Origin: Phycisphaerales bacterium
GTDB lineage: Bacteria; Planctomycetota; Phycisphaerae; Sedimentisphaerales; Anaerobacaceae
Assembly (NCBI GenBank): GCA_011057845.1
Contig: DSDB01000093.1
Location: forward strand, 1 to 6,998
Length of the DNA: 6,998 nucleotides
Direction: 5' to 3'
Shown here piece after piece: positions 1 to 6,723 of the stretch (the first letter of the stretch is position 1; the number at the start of each line of letters is the position of its first letter). The position numbers were made by a program, and so were the translations under genes. A model generated the notes under the pieces. It ran no database searches. It was not told the DNA's origin and saw only the letters and a program-made list of their open reading frames with translations.

Positions 1-978
1 ATCCTGCACGGCACAACGATTATCACGCAGGAAAGCGCCTACGACCTGATGACAGGCCGGCAGAAGCGGCGGCAACACCCGCTCAGCGGCGAATCGGTGG
101 CCTGGCAGTACACGCGCAATTATGGATGCAACACGGTGATCGCCAGCGAGAATCTGCTGACGTTTCGCTCGGCGGCGGCGGGCTTTCTGGACCTGGCGAC
201 CGACGGCGGCACGGGCAACCTGGGCGGCTTCAAGTCGGGTTGCACGTCCAATCTGGTCGTCGCCGGCGGGCTGCTCAATGCGCCGGAATACACGCGGACA
301 TGCACGTGCAGTTATCAGAATCAGACGTCCCTGGCGATGGTGCACGACCCGAACGTGGAGGTCTGGACGTTCAGTCCGCTGCCGGCCGCCAGGCAGCGCG
401 TTCAGCGGCTGGGTCTCAATCTCGGCGCGCCGGGCGACCGGATGGATGATAGCGGGACGTTGTGGCTGGATTGGCCCAGTGTCGGGGGACCGGGGCCCAG
501 AATTGACGTCAGGACCCAGCCGTCTCGGCCGAGCTGGTTTCGCCATCACAGCCTGCGCCTGGCCGCCGGACCCCTGCCGTGGGTGGAGGCGTCCGGAGCA
601 ATCGGGCTGCGACAGATACGCATCGGCATGGGCGGCCCAAGAGGTCGCAGCGGCCGCTACACGGTCCGCCTGCATTTCGTGGACCCGCGGTTGTCGACGG
701 ACGATGGACGACCGACGATGGACGAAATGGGAATCCCGCAGCCAAAGGCGGCGTCAACCGACGCAATACGAAATACGAAATACAAGTTCGATGTGGCAAT
801 ACAAGGGCAGACGGTGCTGGAGGGATTCGATGTAACGAAGGAGGCGGCCGGAACTCGGATTGGGCTGGTGCGGGAGTTTACGCGCGTCGAAATCGGCGAT
901 GCCCTGACGGTAATGCTGCGACCGGCGGGTGAAGGGGCTCAGACAGTGCTGTGCGGCGTGGAACTGGTGATGGAGTAG
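1..978 (+). CDS. PQQ-like beta-propeller protein with C-terminal malectin-like domain (5' end outside window)
   Basis: The frame is open from base 1 to the TAG at 976-978, giving the last 325 residues of a larger protein; the ATG at 49 is internal and not a credible start. The segment around residues 35-125 (GCNTVIASENLLTFRS, then DGGTGNLGGFKSGCTSNL and TRTCTCSYQNQTS) matches the end of the PQQ-binding-like/BamB-like propeller proteins common in Planctomycetota. These are normally exported, but their role is not established. Residues about 215-325 form a malectin-like carbohydrate-binding domain: YTVRLHFVDP, then FDVAIQGQTVLEGFDVTKEA, ending CGVELVME. Between VDPRL and KFDV lies an insert of about 30 residues encoded by heptanucleotide arrays, where I expect only a short loop. 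The gene converges on the HzsA-like gene with a 20-base gap. The family call is by recognition; the true start lies upstream of the window. Confidence 0.9.
   Translation: MLHGTTIITQESAYDLMTGRQKRRQHPLSGESVAWQYTRNYGCNTVIASENLLTFRSAAAGFLDLATDGGTGNLGGFKSGCTSNLVVAGGLLNAPEYTRTCTCSYQNQTSLAMVHDPNVEVWTFSPLPAARQRVQRLGLNLGAPGDRMDDSGTLWLDWPSVGGPGPRIDVRTQPSRPSWFRHHSLRLAAGPLPWVEASGAIGLRQIRIGMGGPRGRSGRYTVRLHFVDPRLSTDDGRPTMDEMGIPQPKAASTDAIRNTKYKFDVAIQGQTVLEGFDVTKEAAGTRIGLVREFTRVEIGDALTVMLRPAGEGAQTVLCGVELVME
694..728 (+). repeat. Heptanucleotide array A (ACGATGG type) inside malectin domain
   Basis: Five consecutive 7-base units share the core ACGAnnn/nCGACGG: a degenerate first unit TCGACGG, then units of the ACGATGG, ACGACCG and ACGAAAT types. 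The array is read in frame and encodes roughly LSTDDGRPTMDEM. It breaks the usual short loop between the LHFVDP strand and the FDV strand of the malectin fold. The same unit type occurs in the neighbouring HzsA-like gene on the opposite strand. Confidence 0.8.
761..781 (+). repeat. Heptanucleotide array B (ACGAAAT type) inside malectin domain
   Basis: Three tandem 7-base units (ACGCAAT followed by two exact ACGAAAT copies) encode the peptide AIRNTKYK immediately before the FDV strand of the malectin domain. The array lies 32 bases after array A and out of phase with it. The AT-rich unit stands out against the GC-rich flanking sequence. Confidence 0.8.
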
Positions 979-987
979 CACACGCCG
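954..987. terminator. Possible stem-loop between convergent genes (weak)
   Basis: CGGCGTG at 954-960 is the exact reverse complement of CACGCCG at 981-987, with a 20-base loop that contains the stop codon of the plus-strand gene. There is no T-tract on either side, and the loop is long. It could serve as a bidirectional end structure for the converging genes, but a chance match in GC-rich DNA is equally likely. Confidence 0.2.
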
Positions 988-998
988 TGGGGTCGTGA

Positions 999-3725
999 TC
1001 ACTGCTGCGGGTTGGAGCCTGGTTGAGGCCCTGTTGTCGTAGTCTCCTGAGTCGGCCACGGAATATCCAGCGTGTTTGTACGGCCTGTCGTGGCCGATGG
1101 GGTGGCGGCGGCCCCTTCAAGTTGTTCGAGCCTTCGACGCTTGGCCAGGTAGTGGTTGTACTTGTCGATCTCTTCCTGCGTCCAGTCGGCCGCCTCCGTG
1201 TAGTCGCCGCAGAACGGGACGGCCAGGTCGATCCAGCAGACGAGCGTGTCCATCTCCTCGCGCGAGAGCTTCACACCTTCGTGGCCGGCGTCGAGCAGTT
1301 GGATCATGGGACTGCGGGCCGCGCCGGCGGCGTAGGGCGGCAGCAGGGTCGGTTCTGACATGATATTGATCCATTTGACATACGGGCCGTCCGGGTCGCC
1401 GCGATAGCCGTTGCCGTCGATACGGGCGGCCGTCAGGGTCAGGTACGAGCGGCTCCAGAAGCGTTTAGCGTCGCGGCCGTCCACGGGTTCGCCGCGGAGG
1501 TCCAGACGCTTGTCATCGCTGCCGTTGTGGCAACTGACGCAGTGCCTGTCAAGGATCGGCTGGATCTCCCTGGGGAAGCTGAAACCGCCCGGCCGAGCCG
1601 GATTCACCGCCGAGACCGCCGGCGCCGAGGGACGAGGGACGAGGGACGACAGACGCGTCCGTCGCCTATCATCCATCGTCCATCGGTATCCGCCGTCCGG
1701 CGCGTAGGACGAATCGTGGCCGTAGAATGGTTCGAGGGCCTGAGGCCCCCTGCGCATGGCAACGGTGTGGGCCTTGACGGGCGGAGCGGTGTTCTTGGGT
1801 TCGTGACAACCTGCGCAGGAGAAGGTCTCGCCGCCTTGCAGGGTGGACCAGCTTCGCATGGTCTGCACCATGTGCCCTTTGGCGTCAAGGGCCTGGAAAT
1901 AGATGGGTGTACGTGCGGGAACCTCGAACATGGCCGAACCATCCGGATAGACGGTCGCCTCGCCCAAAACGGTCTTGACGTCCCAGCTTGTGTTGCCGAC
2001 GCCGATTGGCGTGCTGGCCAGCGACCCGCCGCCCGGCCCGCTATTGCGGGTCTCGCCAATGCCGGCGGCCCGAAATTCAATGGCGATGACACGGAGGCTC
2101 TTAATTGTGCCTCGCTCGATACCGGCCAGACCCGGACCACGGTAGACATCCTGAAGGTAATAGACACCCGTCTGTTGCGCAGGGTCCACCAGCAATGGGC
2201 GGACGTGCGGGGTTGCACGCGGCGCCAGCGGGACCGACTGATTGCAGGAGATATCCGGATCCCAGGCGAGCAACTCCCGACGGCCATCCACATGCATGAA
2301 GTAGATGCCATACGGACGATCATACCTGTAGTTCGGGCTGCCGACCGGGTCCAGGGTGACGAGGAAATGGCTCTCGGTGATAGGGTAGGGGTACTGGAAC
2401 TGCGGCCCATCCTGGCCATAAGAATCGACGCGGACGGCCCGGGCGGGCCTGACGGGGGCGAGCATCGTCACGCCGGGGGCCTCCTGTCGGCCCAGGCGGT
2501 TGTCAATGAGGCCGAGCTTGCCTCGCTGGTGGCAGTGGTGGCCGGACAGGATGGCCATGATCTGTTGTGTGCCGGGGATCTGGCGGGCGTGGAGGATGGC
2601 CGTGGGGAACCAGGCGTTGTTGGCGTAATATTCGGTCTGGCCGGTGCCGTCCGGGTTCATCTGAAACAGGCCCTGCGAGTAGACCTGCCCGCGGTCGTTA
2701 TACTCCCAGCGGGTGTAGATAACGCGGCCGTCGTCCATGACGGTCGGATAGTTGGTATGGACCTGATCGAAACCGACGCGGCGGATGTGTCGGCCGTCGC
2801 CGTCGCAGAGGTAGAGGTTGCTGACCTCCGTCCACCAGCAGTCGACGGTCTGGACACAGCGCGTGGAGGAAAAGACGATATTGCCGTCGGGCAGATACGC
2901 CGCCTCGTAGTCGGCCACGCCCAGGCCGAAGGTCAGTTGGCGGATTTCGCGGGTCTCGACGTCCATCTCATAGAGGTGATAGTCGTCCTCAAGGTCGGAT
3001 TGCTTCCATGCGAAGAGGATGCGCCGGCCGTCGTAGGATACATCAGGGTCGCGGATGACGCCGTCCGGGTCTTCAATCAGCGTGATCACGCGCGGGTCGC
3101 GCCCATCGAGTTCGAGGATGCACAGAGCCGATCCGGGAATGAACGTCCGTTCATGCTGGGCGTCGGACTGGCCTTCGGTATAGGCGTAGTGCGACCCCCC
3201 CAGATTGTAGTGCTTGGTGAAGACGATACGGCCGTAGCGGCGCAGCAGCGGCTCCAGCCGGGCCGCGCGGCGGATTCCGCAGAGTTGCGCGTAGAGTTCG
3301 AGCCAGGCCGGGGCGTCGTGCGAGGCATTCGACTGACAGAGCTTCTCAAGCCGCCGGGCACATTCGGCGGCATCGAGCCCCGGTTCGGCCAGGGCCTTGC
3401 GGATCAGTTGCCGTTCGATCTGCGTGTCCGTGGCGGCAAACCAGCCGGTGAAGTCGCCCGGGAAGTCCTGCAAGATCCAGTCCCACTGCACGGGAAAGTC
3501 GCGTTCGACGCCCTTCCAGACGGCTCGGACAAGTTCGGTCCGCTTCTCGTCGGATACGCGTTCATTGGCAAGCCGCTCGCGCGCCGTCAGAAGGGTCCGC
3601 GGCCATGAATCCAGGGGCATGTAACACGATTCGGCGGCCGGACACACAGCGGCCAAGAGCAGCAGACAAGACAACGGTCTTACGCGGAGCGTAAGATGCT
3701 CGTCGCGTTTAACATCGCAGGTCAC
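999..3725 (-). CDS. Hydrazine synthase alpha-like (HzsA-like) exported dihaem protein
   Basis: This 908-residue protein has a Sec-type signal (about residues 14-33: RVR, then a Leu/Ala core ending near AAES). A helical N-terminal region follows, then a beta-propeller (about 170-490, with repeats such as DPDVSYDGRRILFA and DGNIVFSSTRC). Next is a segment like the HzsA middle domain (about 490-625, CNQSVPLAPR and VYYLQDVYRGPGL). Two c-type haem motifs close it: CAGCH at 637-641 and CVSCH at 729-733. This order matches HzsA and the many HzsA-like proteins of non-anammox Planctomycetota and Verrucomicrobiota, whose function is unknown. No HzsB/C partners lie nearby, so hydrazine synthesis should not be assumed. 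I chose the GTG at 3725 because AGGAG lies 9 bases upstream. An in-frame ATG at 3758 would add 11 residues but has no ribosome binding site. A repeat-encoded insert (about 680-700) lies between the haem motifs. Confidence 0.9.
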   Translation of the reverse strand: MTCDVKRDEHLTLRVRPLSCLLLLAAVCPAAESCYMPLDSWPRTLLTARERLANERVSDEKRTELVRAVWKGVERDFPVQWDWILQDFPGDFTGWFAATDTQIERQLIRKALAEPGLDAAECARRLEKLCQSNASHDAPAWLELYAQLCGIRRAARLEPLLRRYGRIVFTKHYNLGGSHYAYTEGQSDAQHERTFIPGSALCILELDGRDPRVITLIEDPDGVIRDPDVSYDGRRILFAWKQSDLEDDYHLYEMDVETREIRQLTFGLGVADYEAAYLPDGNIVFSSTRCVQTVDCWWTEVSNLYLCDGDGRHIRRVGFDQVHTNYPTVMDDGRVIYTRWEYNDRGQVYSQGLFQMNPDGTGQTEYYANNAWFPTAILHARQIPGTQQIMAILSGHHCHQRGKLGLIDNRLGRQEAPGVTMLAPVRPARAVRVDSYGQDGPQFQYPYPITESHFLVTLDPVGSPNYRYDRPYGIYFMHVDGRRELLAWDPDISCNQSVPLAPRATPHVRPLLVDPAQQTGVYYLQDVYRGPGLAGIERGTIKSLRVIAIEFRAAGIGETRNSGPGGGSLASTPIGVGNTSWDVKTVLGEATVYPDGSAMFEVPARTPIYFQALDAKGHMVQTMRSWSTLQGGETFSCAGCHEPKNTAPPVKAHTVAMRRGPQALEPFYGHDSSYAPDGGYRWTMDDRRRTRLSSLVPRPSAPAVSAVNPARPGGFSFPREIQPILDRHCVSCHNGSDDKRLDLRGEPVDGRDAKRFWSRSYLTLTAARIDGNGYRGDPDGPYVKWINIMSEPTLLPPYAAGAARSPMIQLLDAGHEGVKLSREEMDTLVCWIDLAVPFCGDYTEAADWTQEEIDKYNHYLAKRRRLEQLEGAAATPSATTGRTNTLDIPWPTQETTTTGPQPGSNPQQ
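1626..1688 (-). repeat. Nine-unit heptanucleotide array (63 bp) inside the HzsA-like gene
   Basis: Nine 7-base units run in one unbroken phase. Read on the coding strand, they begin with GGACGAT-type units (ATGGACG family), pass through degenerate units, and finish with three exact TCCCTCG copies (reverse complement of CGAGGGA). The total of 63 bases is exactly 21 codons, so the reading frame is preserved. They encode residues about 680-700, including RWTMDDRRRTR and LSSLVPRPS. The array falls between the two haem-binding motifs, where related proteins as I recall them pass almost directly from LEPFYG to GFSFPREIQPIL. Confidence 0.85.
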
Positions 3726-3734
3726 GAAATCAGG

Positions 3735-3739
3735 CTCCT
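3735..3739 (-). promoter_or_regulatory. Ribosome binding site fixing a GTG start for the HzsA-like gene
   Basis: On the minus strand AGGAG is followed by a 9-base spacer and GTG at 3725-3723. It lies inside the longer reading frame that starts at the ATG at 3758, and no comparable site precedes that ATG. Starting at GTG also places the positively charged n-region and hydrophobic core of the signal peptide nearer the N-terminus. Confidence 0.65.
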
Positions 3740-3796
3740 GAGGCGGTTTGCAGGCCATTGGCGGAAGATACAGTCAAACAGGCAACCGCGGCCACG

Positions 3797-4102
3797 CTAC
3801 TTGATGCCCAGACCGGTCGCTTCCACACGCGTCAGGCCCATCGCAACGGTGACTTTCAACGCCTCCTTCTCACCCATGACCTCCGTGTAGGCGTCGAGGA
3901 TGATCCTCGATCGGGCTGCGTGATCAAGTTTCTCCCACTTGGACCAGATGACGTAGAGGTGGACGGTGGCGGGATACGGCTTCTCGATGACAATATCCGG
4001 CTCGCCTCGGGTCTTGGGTTTCTTGAGTTCGCGGATGAGACCTTTACGAAGCGTATCCTCTCCGGGCACTTTCGCCTTATCTAGCTTATGGCGCACTGGC
4101 AT
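3797..4102 (-). CDS. Small conserved-looking protein of unknown function, partner of the HEPN-like gene
   Basis: This 101-residue protein starts at an ATG with GAGGAG 8 bases upstream (4111-4116). I do not recognise a named family. It has a basic N-terminal third (KLDKAKVPGEDTLRKGLIRELKK), a strand-like HLYVIWSKWEKLD, and a helical C-terminal half (RSRIILDAYTEVMGEKEALKVTVAMGLT). The string VTVAMGLT followed by an acidic/basic helix resembles conserved hypothetical proteins I have seen beside HEPN-like genes, but this is recollection. There is no signal peptide, membrane segment or cysteine. It lacks the GSx(10)DxD signature of MNT nucleotidyltransferases, the classical HEPN partner. The upstream gene stops 4 bases before this start, and its last codons contain this ribosome binding site, so translational coupling is likely. 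The downstream HzsA-like start is 71 bases beyond its stop codon. Confidence 0.75.
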   Translation of the reverse strand: MPVRHKLDKAKVPGEDTLRKGLIRELKKPKTRGEPDIVIEKPYPATVHLYVIWSKWEKLDHAARSRIILDAYTEVMGEKEALKVTVAMGLTRVEATGLGIK

Positions 4103-4106
4103 AGTC

Positions 4107-4598
4107 TCAACTCCTCAAATAGGTGTGATTCAACGCAAGCCATCGGACATTCGTAATGAAGACGGCGGCATTTTCACGGGTGGCCGAACCAGGGCGATAA
4201 CGCATCCCGATGAACCAATCCGTTGCGATTTGAGCAATGACGCGGCGAAATCGCCGCGGAGTCTGTCGCAGCCTGTGGTTCTTGCGTCGGAACTTCAGCT
4301 CCTCGGCGAGGAACGAAAGTCCGTGGCCCCCTTCATAGTCGACCTTGGACGGCGAAGCATAGGCGTTCTTCCGCAGTTGCGTCAGGAGGGCCGCCACCGG
4401 ATGACTGGGGCGCGCCCCATCCAGGAAGAAGCAGGCGGTCTTGAGATACATCTCCGCGGCCAATCCTGCGACGTAGATGGCGGTATGATACTTCTGCGCC
4501 GCGTGCAGCACCCAAGCCTCATCCAGGCGGCGTTTCGCCGAAAGCTCCAAGTCCTGTACGGTTTCGTGATGCGCCTGTAAAACGGCTCTGTAGCCCAT
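4107..4598 (-). CDS. HEPN-domain-like protein
   Basis: Starting from the ATG at 4598, the protein has 163 residues. Residues about 24-59 (RLDEAWVLHAAQKYHTAIY, then AGLAAEMYLKTACFFL) have the typical HEPN helix pair, in which a small-residue helix with an AxExxLK core follows a gap. A loop with His (about 90-93, GGHG) and a further helix follow. R152-x5-H158 near the C-terminus fits the R-x(4-6)-H pattern of HEPN ribonucleases, but another R-x5-H occurs near the N-terminus, so the catalytic call is uncertain. The ATG has AGAGGA 6 bases upstream (4605-4610). An alternative TTG at 4661 has a stronger AAGGAG (4671-4676) 9 bases upstream and would add 21 residues. The gene is followed 4 bases later by a small unknown gene, a bicistronic layout typical of two-component modules. 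Function is inferred only at fold level. Confidence 0.75.
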   Translation of the reverse strand: MGYRAVLQAHHETVQDLELSAKRRLDEAWVLHAAQKYHTAIYVAGLAAEMYLKTACFFLDGARPSHPVAALLTQLRKNAYASPSKVDYEGGHGLSFLAEELKFRRKNHRLRQTPRRFRRVIAQIATDWFIGMRYRPGSATRENAAVFITNVRWLALNHTYLRS

Positions 4599-4670
4599 CG
4601 AGCATCCTCTGTAGTCGCCGTTTTCGAAGCCTGCAAACGACTGCGCGCTTCGTTTCTGCAAACCAGTCTA

Positions 4671-4676
4671 CTCCTT
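4671..4676 (-). promoter_or_regulatory. Strong Shine-Dalgarno before an alternative TTG start of the HEPN-like gene
   Basis: AAGGAG on the minus strand lies 9 bases before TTG at 4661-4659, in frame with the HEPN-like gene. It lies 33 bases beyond the ABC-F stop codon. It competes with the ATG at 4598, which has a weaker AGAGGA site. The extension (LQKRSAQSFAGFENGDYRGCS) shows no recognisable domain, so I kept the ATG in the gene call, but either start is possible. Confidence 0.4.
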
Positions 4677-4709
4677 GGGCGGGCGCAGGTCAAGGCAGCC
4701 CTTGCGGTG

Positions 4710-6659
4710 CTAGGAGATTCGGTAATCGTAGACGCGGTAGAGCAGGTCGAGTTGGGTTTCAGCCGCCGCGTGGTCGGCCTTGAGCTGTTTGACGGATTGG
4801 GCATCCCGATAGATGCCCTCGTCGCCGAAACGCTCCTTGAGTTCGGCCAGTCGGGTCTCCAGGTCGGTAATCATCCGCTCGATCTGCTCGACGGTGTACT
4901 TGTTGTAGGGACGCAGTTCCTCCGGCGTTCTCTTGCGGGGTTGGGTATCCCCGCGGACGCTGCGTTTGTTCCCGGCCGGGCCGGGACGTTGGGTCTTCTG
5001 GTGCTGCTCGATACGCGTTTGCAGCGAGGCGGCGTAGGTCGTATAGACAGGCGGTATGTCGACAAACTGCGTTGCCCCGAGGCGGCGATGGCCCAGTTCG
5101 TCGATACCGATGACCAGCAGACGCTCGGCCACGCTGTCGAGGAAGTAACGGTCGTGACTGACAAGGATGACCGCTCCTTCATATTCACCAAGGGCCGCTT
5201 CGAGCATCTCACGGCTGGGGATGTCGAGATGGTTGGTGGGCTCGTCGAGCACGAGGACCTCAGGGGCGGCCAGGACCAGCTTGCAGAGCATCAGGCGGTT
5301 GCGCTGGCCGCCGCTGAGCTGGGCACAGGACTTGAAGACATCGTCGCCGGTGAACAGGAAGGCGCCGAGACGGTTGCGCAGTTGCTCGCCGGACAACTCT
5401 GGGGCGGCCCTGGCGGCTTCGTCCAGGACCGTGGCCGCCGCGTCGAGCACGTCCCCGTGCTGATCCAGGTAGCCGATCCGCGGATTGGCGCCCATGCGGA
5501 TGACGCCCTCCGACGGTTCGATCCGGCCGAGGGCGAGTTTCAGCAGCGTACTCTTGCCCGTGCCGTTGGGACCGGTGATGCCCAGTCGCTGACCGCGAAG
5601 AACGTCGAAGGAGAGATCGCGGAATAGTTCGATATCCCCGAACCGCTTGGCCAGACCCTCGGCGCGGAGGACGAGATCGCCGCCCCGGGCGGGCTTGCGG
5701 AAGCAGAAATTAACGGTCTTGGCCTCGGCGGGCTTTTCGAGAAAATCCGGATGGTCCTTGAGCAGACGGTTCAGCCGGGTCTTGCGTCCGCGGGCCGTCC
5801 CTCTCATGCCTTCCTGATCCTTGTTCCGGGCGATGAAGTCAAGCGTATCAGCCACCATCCTGGCCCGCTTCTCGTATTGCCGCTGTTGACGCAGCCGCAC
5901 CGCCCGGCGGGTCTCGATATACGTGTGGTAGTTGCCCTTCCAGACACGGGCCCGTTGGTTCTCAACCTCGATGATCTTGCAGACGACGCGATCCAGCAGA
6001 TAACGGTCGTGGCTGATGACAACGGCCGCCCCGGCGTAGTCGGTGAGGAATCGTTCGAGCCATGCCGTCGCCGCCAGATCAAGGTGGTTCGTAGGCTCGT
6101 CGAGCAGAAGCAGATCGGTCTCAAGCATGAGTACCTGGGCCAGGCCAAGCCGTGAGAGTTGGCCGCCGCTCAGCGCCGAGGTCGGCTTGTTATACAACTC
6201 AGGCTCGATCCCCAGACCCGAAAGGGTCGCGAGGATGCGGCTCTCACAGGCATAACCGCCGGCCAGCTCATAGTCGTGGTTCAGACGATCATAGAAGCGC
6301 ATCCGGGACTCCAGCGCCGAACCGGCCAATCGCTCCATCTCGTGCGAAACCACGTGAATCTGACGCTGCAACTGCAGAATGTGCTCCACACCCGCGTGCA
6401 TTTCCTCAAGGACGGTACGCGTACCCTCGAAACGGACCTCCTGCGGCAGGTAGCCGATACGCAGGCCTTTTTGGACGGCGACCCGGCCCTTATCCGGGCT
6501 GATCTGTCCGAGGATCAGCCGCAGAATCGTGCTCTTGCCCGAGCCGTTGGGCCCGATCATGCCGACCTTCTCCCGCGGATGGAACTGGAGATTCAGGCGA
6601 TCCAGCACAACCTCGGCGCCGAAGGCTACGTGTATGTCGTTCAGTGTTGCTATGGCCAT
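4710..6659 (-). CDS. ABC-F family ATP-binding protein (Uup/EttA-type, two ABC domains)
   Basis: This 649-residue protein has two ABC ATPase domains in tandem and no membrane segment. Domain 1 shows Walker A GPNGSGKST (36-44), signature LSGGQ (163-167), Walker B LLLLDEPTNHLD and switch SHDRY (216-220). Domain 2 shows GPNGTGKST (363-371), LSGGQ (448-452), VLVLDEPTNHLD and SHDRYFLD (501-508). Both catalytic glutamates are present (E188, E473). The basic inter-domain linker (about 240-330, with RNKDQEGMRGTARGRK) is the element that reaches the ribosomal P-site region in ABC-F proteins. A C-terminal coiled-coil (about 585-645) resembles Uup/YheS-type tails. The expected role is cytoplasmic, acting on ribosomes in translation; the exact subfamily is not decided. 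I chose the ATG at 6659 because the first domain begins at once (MAIATLNDIHVAFG). The frame is open further upstream to 6968, but that stretch covers the promoter and the divergent gene. Confidence 0.96.
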   Translation of the reverse strand: MAIATLNDIHVAFGAEVVLDRLNLQFHPREKVGMIGPNGSGKSTILRLILGQISPDKGRVAVQKGLRIGYLPQEVRFEGTRTVLEEMHAGVEHILQLQRQIHVVSHEMERLAGSALESRMRFYDRLNHDYELAGGYACESRILATLSGLGIEPELYNKPTSALSGGQLSRLGLAQVLMLETDLLLLDEPTNHLDLAATAWLERFLTDYAGAAVVISHDRYLLDRVVCKIIEVENQRARVWKGNYHTYIETRRAVRLRQQRQYEKRARMVADTLDFIARNKDQEGMRGTARGRKTRLNRLLKDHPDFLEKPAEAKTVNFCFRKPARGGDLVLRAEGLAKRFGDIELFRDLSFDVLRGQRLGITGPNGTGKSTLLKLALGRIEPSEGVIRMGANPRIGYLDQHGDVLDAAATVLDEAARAAPELSGEQLRNRLGAFLFTGDDVFKSCAQLSGGQRNRLMLCKLVLAAPEVLVLDEPTNHLDIPSREMLEAALGEYEGAVILVSHDRYFLDSVAERLLVIGIDELGHRRLGATQFVDIPPVYTTYAASLQTRIEQHQKTQRPGPAGNKRSVRGDTQPRKRTPEELRPYNKYTVEQIERMITDLETRLAELKERFGDEGIYRDAQSVKQLKADHAAAETQLDLLYRVYDYRIS

Positions 6660-6669
6660 GGAGGGGCAG

Positions 6670-6705
6670 TTACCTGTCTCTGCAACGGGCTGATCGGCGC
6701 AGCAT
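6670..6705 (-). promoter_or_regulatory. Possible 11-codon leader peptide upstream of the ABC-F gene
   Basis: In the predicted leader of the ABC-F mRNA an ATG at 6705 opens a frame encoding MLRRSARCRDR, ending with TAA at 6672-6670, 10 bases before the ABC-F ATG. The ABC-F start itself lacks a clear Shine-Dalgarno, which would fit coupling to a leader frame. The leader ATG also has only a poor ribosome binding site, so this may be chance. Confidence 0.2.
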
Positions 6706-6716
6706 CGCAACCGATC
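6692..6716 (-). promoter_or_regulatory. Inverted repeat at the predicted 5' end of the ABC-F transcript
   Basis: GATCGG (6692-6697) and CCGATC (6711-6716) form a 6-base-pair stem with a 13-base loop, falling at or just after the transcription start predicted from the promoter at 6724-6752. It overlaps the possible leader peptide. There is no T-tract. It could stabilise the mRNA 5' end or be part of leader control, or be accidental. Confidence 0.2.
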
Positions 6717-6723
6717 CGCCGGT

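Noticed and set aside
1527..3608. A 693-codon open frame on the plus strand opposite the HzsA-like gene
   Set aside because: It is antisense to a gene with clear domains and two haem motifs. Its translation has no recognisable domain and is explained by the GC-rich codon bias of the minus-strand gene.
3726..3796. A separate promoter for the HzsA-like gene (TTGACT on the minus strand)
   Set aside because: TTGACT resembles a -35 box, but no acceptable -10 box lies 16-18 bases downstream, so a dedicated promoter is not supported.
4691..4704. Hairpin CAAGG-GCTG-CCTTG just after the ABC-F stop as a terminator
   Set aside because: The stem is only 5 base pairs and no T-tract follows on the minus strand, so read-through into the HEPN-like gene cannot be excluded.
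4707..5627. A 306-codon plus-strand open frame opposite the ABC-F gene
   Set aside because: It is a shadow of the ABC-F reading frame. The opposite strand holds complete Walker and signature motifs and no independent support exists for this frame.
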